Shown: in pieces, positions 1 to 10,100 of the stretch
How the letters are laid out: each line of letters opens with the position of its first letter
Position numbering within the stretch: the stretch's first letter is position 1
Assembly: GCF_009821115.1 (NCBI RefSeq)
Contig: NZ_VYTY01000004.1
Location: 186,001-250,000 of the forward strand
Length of the DNA: 64,000 bases
From: Nitrincola alkalisediminis
GTDB taxonomy: Bacteria > Pseudomonadota > Gammaproteobacteria > Pseudomonadales > Balneatricaceae
Direction: 5' to 3'
The notes under the pieces: generated by a model
What the model was told of the DNA's origin: nothing
Database searches by the model: none
The model's input: only the letters and a program-made list of their open reading frames with translations
Translations under genes and position numbers: made by a program

Positions 1-323
1 TTAGACACCAGAATTACAATTTCATCGTTCTGACGCTGCCGAATGCCACCATAACCACTATGGATGTTTTTCATCATCGGTGAAAAAGGGGTGAAATAAA
101 ACGGTACATAATCACTCAAAAAGCCACCTAATCCGACAGGTACAAGATGGGCTGCACGCTTATCAATCAACTCAGGGTTACCAATATGCACCCAATTGGG
201 CGCCTGCACGCTACTATTCCCACAGTGTAGGCCATTATCCAAAATCCAGGGGATATTATCGCGATGAACAATACGCCAGATCAGGGCTTTTTGAGGGTTG
301 AGGGTTTTACTATAGTCATACAT
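1..323 (-). CDS. darT: DarT-family DNA ADP-ribosyltransferase toxin (N-terminal part, runs off the window)
   Basis: Reading from the ATG at 323 the frame stays open to the window edge (107 codons). The product contains LNPQKALIWRIVHRDNI, ILDNGLHCG, IGNPELI, YVPFYFTPFSPM and NIHSGYGGI, which closely match the N-terminal half of known DarT proteins (DUF4433). DarT uses NAD to ADP-ribosylate bases in single-stranded DNA and is neutralised by the macrodomain protein DarG, normally encoded just downstream; that position lies outside the window. The catalytic glutamate is in the missing C-terminal half. The start codon overlaps the end of the preceding DarT-like gene by 8 bases, so translation is probably coupled. 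The family call rests on remembered sequence similarity and is strong. Confidence 0.9.
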   Translation of the reverse strand, partial: MYDYSKTLNPQKALIWRIVHRDNIPWILDNGLHCGNSSVQAPNWVHIGNPELIDKRAAHLVPVGLGGFLSDYVPFYFTPFSPMMKNIHSGYGGIRQRQNDEIVILVS

Positions 324-900
324 TCACTTCACCCGCAAACATGTGGCTCTGCAGATTGATGTGACGCACAACCTTATACTTATCAGCCCAATCCTTTACA
401 ACTACCCTAGCTGCCTCAGTCTTCACATATACACTAAATATTTTTTCAGCAGGTACAGTGCTTGGAGATAAACACTCAGCCATACAAGCAACTTTGCATG
501 CTCGGTCGTTGTAGTCTCTTTTTGCAATCAGCGCCCAATCTATTACAGCAATTCCGTCATCATAATCAAAAATTTCATAACCCTCTTCGGCTAAAGGGTG
601 CCTTGCTATAACCTTCCATTTATTTGCTTGCGCGACCGTTCGATGCACCGTTACCAGCACAAAATTCTTATCATGATGAGTTCTCTGAACACCATAATCA
701 AAAGGATTTTTTGCAAAAAAATGAAACGGGACGAACTGATCTAAGCCATGCTGTTGGCGCGATTTTAAAATCTCGCTATCCGCGACATCTTCAAACTTAT
801 TTTCTTGTAAAGCTGCGCGAGATTGCAATCCGTTTTGGAGAATTGATTCCAGATTATCCAATGCCGTTAAGTGATAAAGCAGTTTTCCATTTTGCGGCAT
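316..900 (-). CDS. DarT-like (DUF4433) protein, second copy upstream of darT
   Basis: The ATG at 900 follows a GGGGGT ribosome-binding site and gives 194 residues; a GTG at 945 would add 15 residues but has no such site. The product has the DarT pattern: LYHLTALDNLESIL then a glycine near the N-terminus, FVPFHFFAKNPF in the middle, a VLVTVHR strand, and MAECLSPSTVPAEKIF near the C-terminus. The glutamate of the A-E-C-L motif matches the catalytic Glu region of DarT. It is clearly diverged from the darT gene it overlaps. It could be an active ADP-ribosyltransferase with a different target base, or a partner of the downstream toxin. The family call is fairly secure; the specific activity is inference. 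Confidence 0.7.
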   Translation of the reverse strand: MPQNGKLLYHLTALDNLESILQNGLQSRAALQENKFEDVADSEILKSRQQHGLDQFVPFHFFAKNPFDYGVQRTHHDKNFVLVTVHRTVAQANKWKVIARHPLAEEGYEIFDYDDGIAVIDWALIAKRDYNDRACKVACMAECLSPSTVPAEKIFSVYVKTEAARVVVKDWADKYKVVRHINLQSHMFAGEVNV

Positions 901-1142
901 CAGTACCCCCACTGAACAATACGATTTTGACTGACGCACTCGCACTGGTCTAGGTTACTCATTTATGCACTCCTTTCACTTAGTCGAACTATCCAGTCAA
1001 CCATCTAGTAACCAAACATACTATCAGCGGAAGATACCCATGTCACTGATAAAGAACGCCAAGGCGAGCCAATCGCTCACTTAAACAAAGGGTTACGAAC
1101 GTCACCAACCCGAGCAAACGCTTCTCTAACACTGATTGAGCG

Positions 1143-1378
1143 CACTATCCAGCTTTCAAAGTCTTGCTAGAGGCAAAGGGGCAACATCTCCCCCGCTATA
1201 TTCAGCAGGAATTCGAATATTTTTCCAGTGTGGCCGCCTAGAGTATGGTTTCTTACGCATATGCTGAGAGGATTTCCATCACGAGAGTGTGGCCGCCTTC
1301 AGCTGTAAACGGCGCAGCTTTTGCCCCAGACGTAGTGCCAGACGTAAGGCAGAAAATGCGGCACTACTGGTCGGCTAA
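1143..1378 (+). pseudogene. Relic of an IS91-family transposase N-terminus
   Basis: Two frames together recreate the zinc-binding N-terminus of IS91/IS801-type transposases. The first (from 1143) reads HYPAFKVLLEAKGQHLPRYI then QQEFEYF. After a frameshift near 1226 the second (from 1229) reads CGRLEYGFLRIC, a stop, then EDFHHESVAAFSCKRRSFCP and ARRKAENAALLVG before another stop. The frameshift and stops make it non-functional. Some bases upstream (from about 1111) may also belong. Nothing else is recognisable between 946 and 1441. Confidence 0.75.
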
Positions 1379-1441
1379 GACGTTTTGTATCGGGCCGACA
1401 GTAGTCGCAGTCGTAAGTGTACAGTGCCTTTCAAGTGTTGC

Positions 1442-2818
1442 TTAATGGTTTTGAAAATCAAGTGAACGGGTGAAAAAGGACGTATTTAATTGCCGACTCA
1501 TTCCATGTCCTTCAACCAGAAAGCCGACCTCAGCTCGTGGTGAGCTGATTTGATCAGAACACACTCGATAGGCGATCCACTGTGCATTTTGGTCTGTTAA
1601 GTCCAACTGAGTGGGGCCAAAAAGTTCAAATAAGGTGGGGTCCGTCAGGCGAATACTGACGTTGCGTAAATCGGGATGAAAACGTTCAACCTTCACATTG
1701 TAAAGATTACAGAAGGTACGCTCATCAAGCTGCATGAATAAGGGGCCTCGATCACGGGCAATATCAACTCGCAGGTTTTCTTTGGTAGAAAAGCCCAATA
1801 GTACCGCACTCATCGCAACCAACATAACTGCACCATAGCCAACGAGTCGAGGGCGAATCAGGGGGGATGGCTGCTTTTGCAGTTGGACTTCTGACGCAAA
1901 ACGAATGAGTCCTTTGGGTCGCTCTAAGGTTTGCATGACACTGTCACACGCATCAATGCAGGCCGCACAGTCAATGCAGGCTGCTTGCAACCCTTCACGA
2001 ATATCAACCCCCGTAGGACAAACCTGCACGCAGATTCCACAGTCAACACAATCCCCAATGGGATCTTGTAGAGCTTCCACTTGACGGCGTTTGCCTCTAG
2101 GTTCCCCGCGTTCAATATCATAGGTTACGGTTCGTGTGTGCTGATCAAACATTACCGCCTGGAAGCGTGAATAAGGACAGGCATGTAAACAAATTTTTTC
2201 GCGGACTAAGCCCGCATTCAAATAGGTTAATGTGGCCATGATGATCAGCCAACCTAAGGTCGTTGATGATTGAAATACGTCAGGGCTGACTAAATCACGA
2301 ATAGGAATAAAGTAACCTGTGAAGGTGATAGAGGTTAGGCTAGCGACACCTATCCATAGCAGATGCTTGGTGATGCGTCTAAGAGAGTCATTCAGGGTGA
2401 GTGCGCGTTTTTCGCGGCGCGAACGCTGCTGAGCGGGTCCTTCTATCCAATCTTCGATCCGAATAAAAATCCAGGTCCAGATGCTTTGTGGGCAGGCAAA
2501 TCCACACCAAACACGCCCCCACGCCACAGCGGCGAAGAACAGCAAACTGGCACCTGCAATCATGATTCCCGCTAATAATGGTAAGTCATGCCACGAGAGT
2601 TGAGTTCCAAAAAAAAGTATCTGACGCTGCTCGAACGAAAAAAGCAGCAATGGCGTTCCTTCCCACTCTAACCAGACAACTAAAAAAAACAGCACAATTA
2701 ACGGCCAGCTGGTCAGGCGTCGCACATTCTGAAAATAGCCCTTCGTGAGGCGAACATGGAGCTTTCCATCCTTGGCATAGCTGGGCGTATTGATTTGAAC
2801 AGCGTGGATTTTATCCAT
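1442..2818 (-). CDS. ccoG: Cytochrome c oxidase accessory protein CcoG (polyferredoxin)
   Basis: The 458-residue membrane protein fits the CcoG/FixG/RdxA family, which supports copper delivery during cbb3 oxidase assembly. There are membrane segments near residues 38-56 and 78-100, the motif WGRVWCGFACPQSIWTW, and two 4Fe-4S clusters in GDCVDCGICVQVCP and ACIDCAACIDAC. One more membrane segment near 325-345 precedes a C-terminal beta-sandwich-like domain. Length is normal for the family. The ccoNOPQ genes that often neighbour it are not in this window; here it is divergent from a MocR regulator. Confidence 0.93.
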   Translation of the reverse strand: MDKIHAVQINTPSYAKDGKLHVRLTKGYFQNVRRLTSWPLIVLFFLVVWLEWEGTPLLLFSFEQRQILFFGTQLSWHDLPLLAGIMIAGASLLFFAAVAWGRVWCGFACPQSIWTWIFIRIEDWIEGPAQQRSRREKRALTLNDSLRRITKHLLWIGVASLTSITFTGYFIPIRDLVSPDVFQSSTTLGWLIIMATLTYLNAGLVREKICLHACPYSRFQAVMFDQHTRTVTYDIERGEPRGKRRQVEALQDPIGDCVDCGICVQVCPTGVDIREGLQAACIDCAACIDACDSVMQTLERPKGLIRFASEVQLQKQPSPLIRPRLVGYGAVMLVAMSAVLLGFSTKENLRVDIARDRGPLFMQLDERTFCNLYNVKVERFHPDLRNVSIRLTDPTLFELFGPTQLDLTDQNAQWIAYRVCSDQISSPRAEVGFLVEGHGMSRQLNTSFFTRSLDFQNH

Positions 2819-2880
2819 GGCGGCACATCCGAACAGTTTAATTGGATGCAGAATACACTTGCCTATCTGTCCATATCAGG

Positions 2881-2902
2881 TATAAATAAATTAATATTTA
2901 TA
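2881..2902. promoter_or_regulatory. Inverted repeat, possible MocR operator
   Basis: TATAAATA and TATTTATA form a perfect 8-bp inverted repeat with a 6-bp AT spacer, 22 bases before the preferred start of the MocR regulator and within the gap shared with ccoG. MocR/GntR proteins commonly bind such dyads in their own promoter. The AT-rich repeat also contains possible -10 sequences, so the function is inferred. Confidence 0.4.
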
Positions 2903-2924
2903 GGTACAGATGAGGGGCTTGCCC

Positions 2925-4340
2925 GTGTCACGTTCTCCTTTGCGCTATCGTTATCAACAAGTCGAGGCTTGGTTGTTTGAAGGGATTGAACAGAAGCGCT
3001 GGCGCTTGGGAGAAAAACTGCCCTCTATTCGTCGTTTATGCCAGCTTCATCAGGTGTCTAAGGCGACAGTGTTGCATGCGCTGATGCATTTAGAGGCACA
3101 AGGATGGATAGAGGCACGACCTAAGTCCGGGTATTTTGTCACCTATCATGTCAACCCTCCCAAGGCAGCTCAGTCTCATAACATACTCGATGTGCCGCGT
3201 TTGGCAAATGTGAGTGATCTGTTTCTGGATATTATGCAGCGCAGTGCCGCATTTGATCTATTGCCATCAAGCCCAACGCTGGAGGAATCACCGGGAATTC
3301 GCACATTAAATCGGTCGATTGCCCGCGCGCTACGGCAACAAAACACTCAGGAAAGTCAGTATTATGACTCGCCAGCGGGTGATGCGGGGTTACGATCTCA
3401 ATTGTCGATTCATCAAGCGCGGCGTGGCTGGCGAGTGGAAAGTGATGAACTCTGCATTACATCTGGAACACAGCAGGGGTTATTTTTAGCCTTGATGGCC
3501 AGTTGCCAGCCGGGTGATATTGTGGCGGTGGAGTCTCCAGGCTTTTATGGCGTGTTGCAATTGCTGGAGACATTGGGGTTGCAGGTGATTGAGGTGCCCA
3601 GCTCTGTCAATCATGGTATGGATATGGAAGCGTTGGAGACGATGCTGCAACGCTGGCCTATTCGTGCCTGTGTGGTTGCTCCAGCCTTCTCGACGCCCAG
3701 TGGTGCGCTCATGCCTATCGACAGACAGCGTAGATTGTTGGACTTAGCAGAGCGTCATGATGTGGTTGTGATTGAAGATGATATCTATGCTGACACAGCA
3801 TTGGGTGAGATTCCAGCCCCCTTAAAAGCCTTAGATACGTCGGGGCGTGTGATTTTATGCAGTTCATTTTCGAAAAGTGTATCGCGTGATTTGCGAATAG
3901 GCTGGATTTGTGGAGGGCGTTGGCATCAACAGATACAACAGCTCAAGGTTGTGACACAGCTGGCCAACAGTCGCTTTTTACAGCAAGGGGTTGCACATTT
4001 TATGGCGGAAGGAGGGTTTGCGGCTCATCTTCGACGTCAGCGTCAAGTCTTGCAAAGGCGGCGAGATCAATTAATGATGTCTTTAAATGAGTGGCCCATT
4101 CAGCCGATGACAATCAGTCGTCCGCTGGGCGGGTTATCCATCTGGTTAGAGTTACCGGAGGCCGTGAATACACTGAATGCCTATTCGGAGGCTTTGCGTC
4201 AGGGAATTGTGATCACACCTGGACCACTCTTTTCTATATCGGGACGTTATGCCAATTGTTTACGATTAAGTTTTGCTCATCCTTGGAATAAACAGCGCCT
4301 ACAGGCGCTTGCGCGACTGAAAACGCTCTTGTTTAAATGA
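2925..4340 (+). CDS. MocR/PdxR-type GntR regulator with aminotransferase fold
   Basis: An N-terminal GntR winged helix (LPSIRRLCQLHQVSKATVLHAL, about residues 32-60) is fused to a fold-type I aminotransferase domain with the PLP-lysine motif SSFSKSVSRDLRIGW. The GTG at 2925 is preferred because GAGGGG lies 7 bases upstream; an in-frame ATG at 2910 would place that site inside the gene. MocR proteins usually control vitamin B6, GABA or taurine metabolism, but no such gene is adjacent, so its target is unknown. It may control the following alkyltransferase-like gene, which starts 35 bases downstream. Confidence 0.88.
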   Translation: MSRSPLRYRYQQVEAWLFEGIEQKRWRLGEKLPSIRRLCQLHQVSKATVLHALMHLEAQGWIEARPKSGYFVTYHVNPPKAAQSHNILDVPRLANVSDLFLDIMQRSAAFDLLPSSPTLEESPGIRTLNRSIARALRQQNTQESQYYDSPAGDAGLRSQLSIHQARRGWRVESDELCITSGTQQGLFLALMASCQPGDIVAVESPGFYGVLQLLETLGLQVIEVPSSVNHGMDMEALETMLQRWPIRACVVAPAFSTPSGALMPIDRQRRLLDLAERHDVVVIEDDIYADTALGEIPAPLKALDTSGRVILCSSFSKSVSRDLRIGWICGGRWHQQIQQLKVVTQLANSRFLQQGVAHFMAEGGFAAHLRRQRQVLQRRRDQLMMSLNEWPIQPMTISRPLGGLSIWLELPEAVNTLNAYSEALRQGIVITPGPLFSISGRYANCLRLSFAHPWNKQRLQALARLKTLLFK

Positions 4341-4375
4341 GCGTCCTTATTAATCGGTGAATGAAAGAGGTGAGT

Positions 4376-4681
4376 ATGCCGTCACAGACCCTCAAAGATA
4401 TTATTTGGCAAGTGGTGTATTCGATACCTGAGGGGGAAGTGATGAGTTATGGTCAGATTGCAAGACTCTGCGGTTACCCTGGCCATGCACGTTATGTGGG
4501 CGCTGTTTTAAAGCAATTACCGGACGATTCGCAACTGCCTTGGCACCGGGTGATTAATGCTCAAGGACGCCTGTCTTTTCCTCCAGAGTCAGCCAGTTTT
4601 GCTCAGCAAAAAGCGCGCTTAGAAGCCGAAGGCTGGCGTTTGGACGGAAGCAAAGTGCGTCGTGTTTTACAGTCGAGTTAA
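4376..4681 (+). CDS. Alkyltransferase-like protein (ATL) with inactive MGMT active site
   Basis: The 101-residue protein is the DNA-binding domain of O6-alkylguanine-DNA alkyltransferase: SYGQIARLCGYPGHARYVGAVL carries the helix-turn-helix and arginine finger. The catalytic motif PCHR reads PWHR, so the alkyl-accepting cysteine is a tryptophan. This is the signature of ATL proteins, which bind alkylated guanine and hand the lesion to nucleotide excision repair. The ATG at 4376 is chosen because AGAGG sits 5 bases upstream; an earlier ATG at 4361 would place that site inside the gene. Confidence 0.9.
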   Translation: MPSQTLKDIIWQVVYSIPEGEVMSYGQIARLCGYPGHARYVGAVLKQLPDDSQLPWHRVINAQGRLSFPPESASFAQQKARLEAEGWRLDGSKVRRVLQSS

Positions 4682-4703
4682 TAGGGCCGTTAGCGTCTGA
4701 ATG

Positions 4704-5978
4704 TTAGTGTTTTTTGACCCGCCGACTGAGCCAGTTTAATAAGATAACAACACCTGACACCAGAACGGGAACGCTCACGGCCTGCCATAAAGGTAAGTTA
4801 ATCCCCGGAAGCCAATAGGCCAAAGCATCTAACATTTTATGTCCAACTTGTATTGCATAATAGCTAATAGCAACAAATGAGAAGCCTTCGACCATTTGTT
4901 GTAATTTTAACTGTAACTTCGCCTTTTGCTCCATTGAGAGCAGTAACTGTTGGTTTTGCTGCTCCAGTTTTAGATTAATACGCGTCCTGAGGAGTTCAGT
5001 GGAGCGGCCCAATCGCCCTGATAAACTGTTTTGCCGGAATTGCACGGATTCACTGGTACGAAAGGCTGGAGTCAGTCGACGTGCGGTGAAGTCTTGCAGT
5101 GAAAGCTGATCATCAATCGCTTGTTCTTCCAGTGCTTTTAAACGATCCAATGTCAGTTGATAATAAGCGGCGGTTGCTTGCAAGCGCGAGTTATTTTCAG
5201 CAATTAATCGTTCCGTCGCGGCGGCCAGTTGAGTGATCTCATTGAGTAACTGCTCGTCATTGTGGGGCTCTTGTTCAATTCGCTGCGTTAAACACGCAAG
5301 ATCTTGTTCTAATTGATTGAGCTTGAGCAAGCTTTGCCGTGACACGGGCCAGCCCAGTAACGATAATTTTCGGTAGTTGCCTAAGTCGAATAACTGCTGC
5401 GCCAAACGTCCCAAGGCCGAAGCCGATAATCCCTTATTGATCAGCAGCATTCGGCCGGCGCCCTCAGCGTGCTTTTGAAAGTCAGTCCAGATCCGTGCTT
5501 TACCCGCGGCCAGATGGCTACTAATGCAGTTCTCAGGATTAAAGAGCATGGCTATTTCGGCATCAGGCAGGGATTGTTCTTCAGGGAGTACGGTGAGCTG
5601 AATAATGCGAAAAATTTGACCGGGAATGCCGTTAAACCAATCGCGGGCAGGTAAAAAATCCAATGGGTCATCAAACCAGGGTTGGTTCGCACCTGTACGA
5701 ATAAATGTATAACTCGAAAACTCACCGTGACGTTCCCAGCGCAGCCATTGGCCATAAAGTGGTAGGGTTATATCCTGTGCTGTGTCAGCAAGGACTTGGC
5801 CCAATTGTGCTGAGAGTTGTTGCATCAGCTGTAATTCCAACGCCCGCGAGGCGGGGTCGACTGTTAGGGTAAAGTGGCAGAGGCTACAGGGAGTGCTGAT
5901 GGGTGGGAACGTCCGTTGTTGAAGCTCTTTATCTAGGACATCTCGCAATGGGTGACTGCGACTCGATAGACTTTCCAT
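4704..5978 (-). CDS. DUF3422 family membrane protein
   Basis: The 424-residue protein matches the DUF3422 family in length and layout: an N-terminal segment (HPLRDVLDKELQQRTFPPI), a long central region with coiled-coil potential (about 220-330), then two closely spaced membrane segments near the C-terminus (SFVAISYYAIQVG and a longer segment at WQAVSVPVLVSGVVILLNW) and a basic tail SRRVKKH. It is probably an inner-membrane protein with its bulk in the cytoplasm. The biochemical role of the family is unknown to me. It converges with the alkyltransferase-like gene. Confidence 0.8.
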   Translation of the reverse strand: MESLSSRSHPLRDVLDKELQQRTFPPISTPCSLCHFTLTVDPASRALELQLMQQLSAQLGQVLADTAQDITLPLYGQWLRWERHGEFSSYTFIRTGANQPWFDDPLDFLPARDWFNGIPGQIFRIIQLTVLPEEQSLPDAEIAMLFNPENCISSHLAAGKARIWTDFQKHAEGAGRMLLINKGLSASALGRLAQQLFDLGNYRKLSLLGWPVSRQSLLKLNQLEQDLACLTQRIEQEPHNDEQLLNEITQLAAATERLIAENNSRLQATAAYYQLTLDRLKALEEQAIDDQLSLQDFTARRLTPAFRTSESVQFRQNSLSGRLGRSTELLRTRINLKLEQQNQQLLLSMEQKAKLQLKLQQMVEGFSFVAISYYAIQVGHKMLDALAYWLPGINLPLWQAVSVPVLVSGVVILLNWLSRRVKKH

Positions 5979-6239
5979 TGCACACCTCTTTGTGGCTAAG
6001 AAGACTGTATGTATTGTGAGTTGTTTGGGAAGATTGCAGTTTGTGTGCCAGTTGACTTTAGTTTACTAAGACTAGTAAAAATGGATGACAAATTATTTAA
6101 ATGGAGTCAATGTTTGTCTTCTGGCATGGAGAGTATTTTCAATCAAATCCTTCATTAGCACGTTGCTTATGATATTTGCATGTTTTTGGTGCATCTGTTG
6201 ATGGATAGAGGATAATCAGTTCATGTCTCGAAATTCAGT

Positions 6240-7157
6240 TTAAAGCGTTAACTCTGCTAAACAGCGGATAGCATAGGCTGCTGCTGAGGTTCTATTTTCA
6301 ACGCCGAGTTTCTTAAAAATTTGCTCAAGATGCTTATTGACGGTGCGCGGACTCATTTCTAAAATCAACCCTATTTCACGGTTGGTTTTACCCTTAGCAA
6401 TCCACAAAAGGACATCGGCTTCTCGAGTAGTGATTGGAAAATGATGTTTCAATTTATCGGTGGCTTGTTCTGAGCTATCCACATCAATTAAGCGAAGTAG
6501 AAACTCATCAGCTGAAAGTTTGGCCAAAAACTCCACTCCGGGTCCTACATCATCTTTCAGTCGAATAGTATGTCCTGGCTGAGGTAAATGCTCTAGCCAT
6601 AAAGGTAGCTTGGCTTCTAGGGTGCGGGTTATGGGAACTTGTTGCTGGTTTTCTTTTAAAAGCTTTAACTTCACCTGAGGTGTCGCCCAAATCAAAGAGC
6701 CTAGTGCATTGACTGCAAAAATAAATTGCCCTGTTTTATCTAATGCCATACGTGCACTTTGCGTAATACGAGCATTGGTCAAATGAACCTGGATTCGCGC
6801 GAGTAACTCGCTTGTGTTGATTGGTTTTGTGACATAGTCCACGCCGCCTGCGTTAAGCCCCATTACCACATGCTCAGTGTCGGAAAGACCCGTCATAAAA
6901 ATAATAGGGATATCTTCGAGTGTGGGTCGCTCTTTCATAATTCGACAAACCTCAAAGCCATCCATATTGGGCATGATAGCGTCCAGTAGAATCACATCAG
7001 GAACAATACTCTGTGTAATTGTTAACGCTTGAGTACCCTCCAAGGCGACCAATACTGTCATTCCGGCATCTTCAAGTACATCATTGAGCATTCGAATCGT
7101 ATCGAGAGAGTCGTCAACAATAAGAACGGTTGTTGAGGGCGTTTCACGGGATTTCAT
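6240..7157 (-). CDS. Response regulator, REC plus LuxR-type HTH, partner of the NCS1 hybrid kinase
   Basis: Residues 10-125 form a receiver domain with acidic pair D15-D16, phospho-acceptor D59 (VILLDAIMPNMDG) and the conserved lysine in YVTKP. Residues 240-298 form a LuxR/GerE helix-turn-helix (TTREADVLLWIAKGKTNREI, then MSPRTVNKHLEQIFKKLGV). The roughly 110-residue middle region is not recognised. The start overlaps the kinase gene by 14 bases, so the two are co-translated partners. The neighbouring divergent urt and fmd genes are the obvious candidate targets, and a shared palindromic motif is found upstream of both. Confidence 0.9.
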   Translation of the reverse strand: MKSRETPSTTVLIVDDSLDTIRMLNDVLEDAGMTVLVALEGTQALTITQSIVPDVILLDAIMPNMDGFEVCRIMKERPTLEDIPIIFMTGLSDTEHVVMGLNAGGVDYVTKPINTSELLARIQVHLTNARITQSARMALDKTGQFIFAVNALGSLIWATPQVKLKLLKENQQQVPITRTLEAKLPLWLEHLPQPGHTIRLKDDVGPGVEFLAKLSADEFLLRLIDVDSSEQATDKLKHHFPITTREADVLLWIAKGKTNREIGLILEMSPRTVNKHLEQIFKKLGVENRTSAAAYAIRCLAELTL

Positions 7158-10100
7158 CTACCCACTCCTGTACATAGGTTTTGACTTGTTCGAATTGAAA
7201 GTTCTCGGCGTGTCCAATTAATGTTTTATAGAAGGTCCCATTTTCTGTATCGGACTGTTTTAATTCATAAAGTAGTTTTAACAATCCTTTACGATGGCCG
7301 ATTGAGGCTAATCGAAGAATTTCATCCTGTTGGGCGAGGCTTGATAAGGGTAGTGTGCAATCTATTGTTTGCTTTGGCAGCGGGTAGTCGTGAGTGTCAT
7401 AGAGCCATTGAATGTTGATAAGCTGTCCGATTTTTTCTATAAGTTCATGTAACTGTATTGGTTTTTTGATGAATGCATCATGGAGCATGTTCATTGAGCC
7501 ATCGCTTGGACAGGGATCATTTGTCATAGCATTGGCTGAAATGATGATGATCGGCACACGTACATTGGCGTCGCGGAGTGTTTGAAGGAGCTCCCAGCCG
7601 TTCATGTAAGGCATGCTTAAGTCCAAGAAAATAAGATCAACTGTGTTCGATTTGAGGTAGTCCAATGCTAAGAGTGGGTTGCTCAACTCGCTGATTTTGA
7701 AGCCTATCGGTTCGAGTATGCTACGCATCAACTGTCGATGAGATGTTTCGTCATCAATCACGAGTAGATGCTTGCAGTTTCCAGTGTAGCCCCTAACTGG
7801 TTTATCGAATTGAGCAGAGGGTTGATCAACCACTTGCCGAATGCTGGACAGCAGCAATGAAACTTTAAACACACTGCCACAGCCTAATTGGCTTTGCACA
7901 TTGATGTCACCACCCAGAATTTCACAGAGTAGTTTAGTGATGGTAAGCCCTAAACCAGTACCTGTTGCATTTGAGTGAGCAGATCTGATGCGCTCAAACG
8001 GCATAAATATACGTTCTATATCCTGAGTTGCGATACCTTCGCCTGTATCTTCAATCTTAAACTCTGCGACCTCATTTCGATATCTGACGGTCAGACTTAC
8101 TTGGCCCTTATCGGTGTATTTAATGGCGTTGGATAGCAGGTTGATTAGAATTTGTCGCAAGCGTTTTTCATCTGTTTTGACATAGTGTGGTAGTGCGTAG
8201 GGGCAGTGAAAGGAAAAACCTAGACCCTTTTCTTGAGCTTGAAGTCGAAACATATGCACAATTTGATCAAGCAGTAAGTCAATTCGAACGATATTAGACT
8301 GCAAATCAAGCTTGCCCGCTTCTATCTTAGAAATGTCCAATAAGCCTTCAATCAGGTCAGCTAAGTATTCACTGCTGCGGCGGATAACGAGTAGAGCTTC
8401 TCTTCTTTCGGCGGGTATTTTAGGGTCTTGGTGTAAGAGTTGGGCATAGCCCATGACTGCGTTTAATGGCGAGCGTAATTCATGACTGATACCCGTCAAA
8501 TACTTACTTTTTGCAAGGTTTGCTGCCTCTGCTAGCTCTTTGGCTTTCTGTAGAGCTAAATCTGTTTTCTCATGTGCTTCGATTTCCTCTAATAACAGTT
8601 GAGTTTGTCGATTCGATTCCTCTTGAGCAACGTGTCGACTCTCATGTGCTAAAACGAACAACCAACTAATGACTCCGGTGATGATGAGCAGTATGAAGAA
8701 TACCTGCAGTAAGACGGCTCCTAATAGTGAATGGGTTTCGGCATCCGGTGTTTGTGCTTGGCTAAGAGTGAGTAATAATAAAAAACCAGTGACCGAATTT
8801 ATCAGTAACATCAGAGAAAGAAAGTGCCCAATTCGTCCCCCTAGTCGCGGTATCCACTTTGCTGGAACAACAGCGAGGAAAAAACCTCGTATTTGTTCGG
8901 TATAGCGAGCATTTTCTTTGCATGAATCACCGCAACGTGCATCTAGAGAGCAACAAAGAGAGCAGATTACGCCTTTATAGGCTGGGCAAAATGCCAAGTC
9001 TTCAATATCAAGTTTGTTTTCACAAATACAACAGATGGAGTCAGGTTGGTCTGTAGCAATAAGGTGGGTAGGGCGAGCAAGGTAATAACGCCCCTGCGTT
9101 TTCCACGCAATGAGGGGGGCCGTTAATAGGGCCACGCCTAAGGTGATAAAATGAGCTAAGGCTTGAGCGACACCCCCCAAAACACCTGAAAAACAAATAG
9201 CGCCTATAATGCTGGCGATAAGCATTGCTCCCACTCCAACAGGATTAATGTCATATAGGTGAGCTCTTTTAAATTCGATATGCTTCGGTGAAAGTCCTAA
9301 AGGCTTGTTGATGACAAGGTCGGCAACGAGTGCGCCTGCCCAAGCTATTGCGATCAGCGCGTAGTGGCCTAAGGTTTCTTCTAGTGCTTTGTAAACCCCT
9401 AACTGCATGACCAGTAGAGCAATGCATACGTTAAAGACTAACCAAACAACCCGTCCTGGATGACTGTGCGTTAAGCGCGAAAAAAAGTTTGACCAAGCAA
9501 TAGATCCTGCATAGGCGTTTGTGACGTTAATTTTCACTTGGCATAAGATAACAAAAATACCAGCCGCCGCTAGATTAATTTCTGGGGAATGGGTGATATA
9601 ACCAAAGGCAACTCTATACATATGTGTAGGGTCTGAAGCAGATGAAGGTGCAACACCATGCTGAAGGGCTAGGACGGCTAAAAAAGAGCCAGCCATTATT
9701 TTAATGATGCCGATGATAATCCAGCCAGGTCCTCCCATTAGGACCGCACCCCACCAAGCACGTTTTGATTGGCGATTGGGTTCGGGTAGAAAGCGCAAGA
9801 AATCAACTTGTTCGCCAATCTGTGCAATCAGTGCAAAGATAACAGCACAAGCGGCACCAAAAAATACAATATTAAATTCATGGCTGGATTGGGCATATCC
9901 TGAAAACTGTGTCCAGTTTTCAACGGATTCAATATCTTTCCATAAAATAAAAACGAAGGGAGCAAGTTGTAAAAAAATCCATAAAGGTTGTGTCCAAATC
10001 TGGAAACGGCTGATTAAAGAAATGCCATGGGTGACCAATGGAATAATGGCAAGTGCGGAAAGAATATAGCCTAACGCAAGTGGGATGCTAAACAAAATTT

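Noticed and set aside
1245-1445. 66-codon plus-strand ORF before ccoG
   Set aside because: It lies in a different frame from the IS91 transposase relic in the same DNA; the relic explains the sequence.
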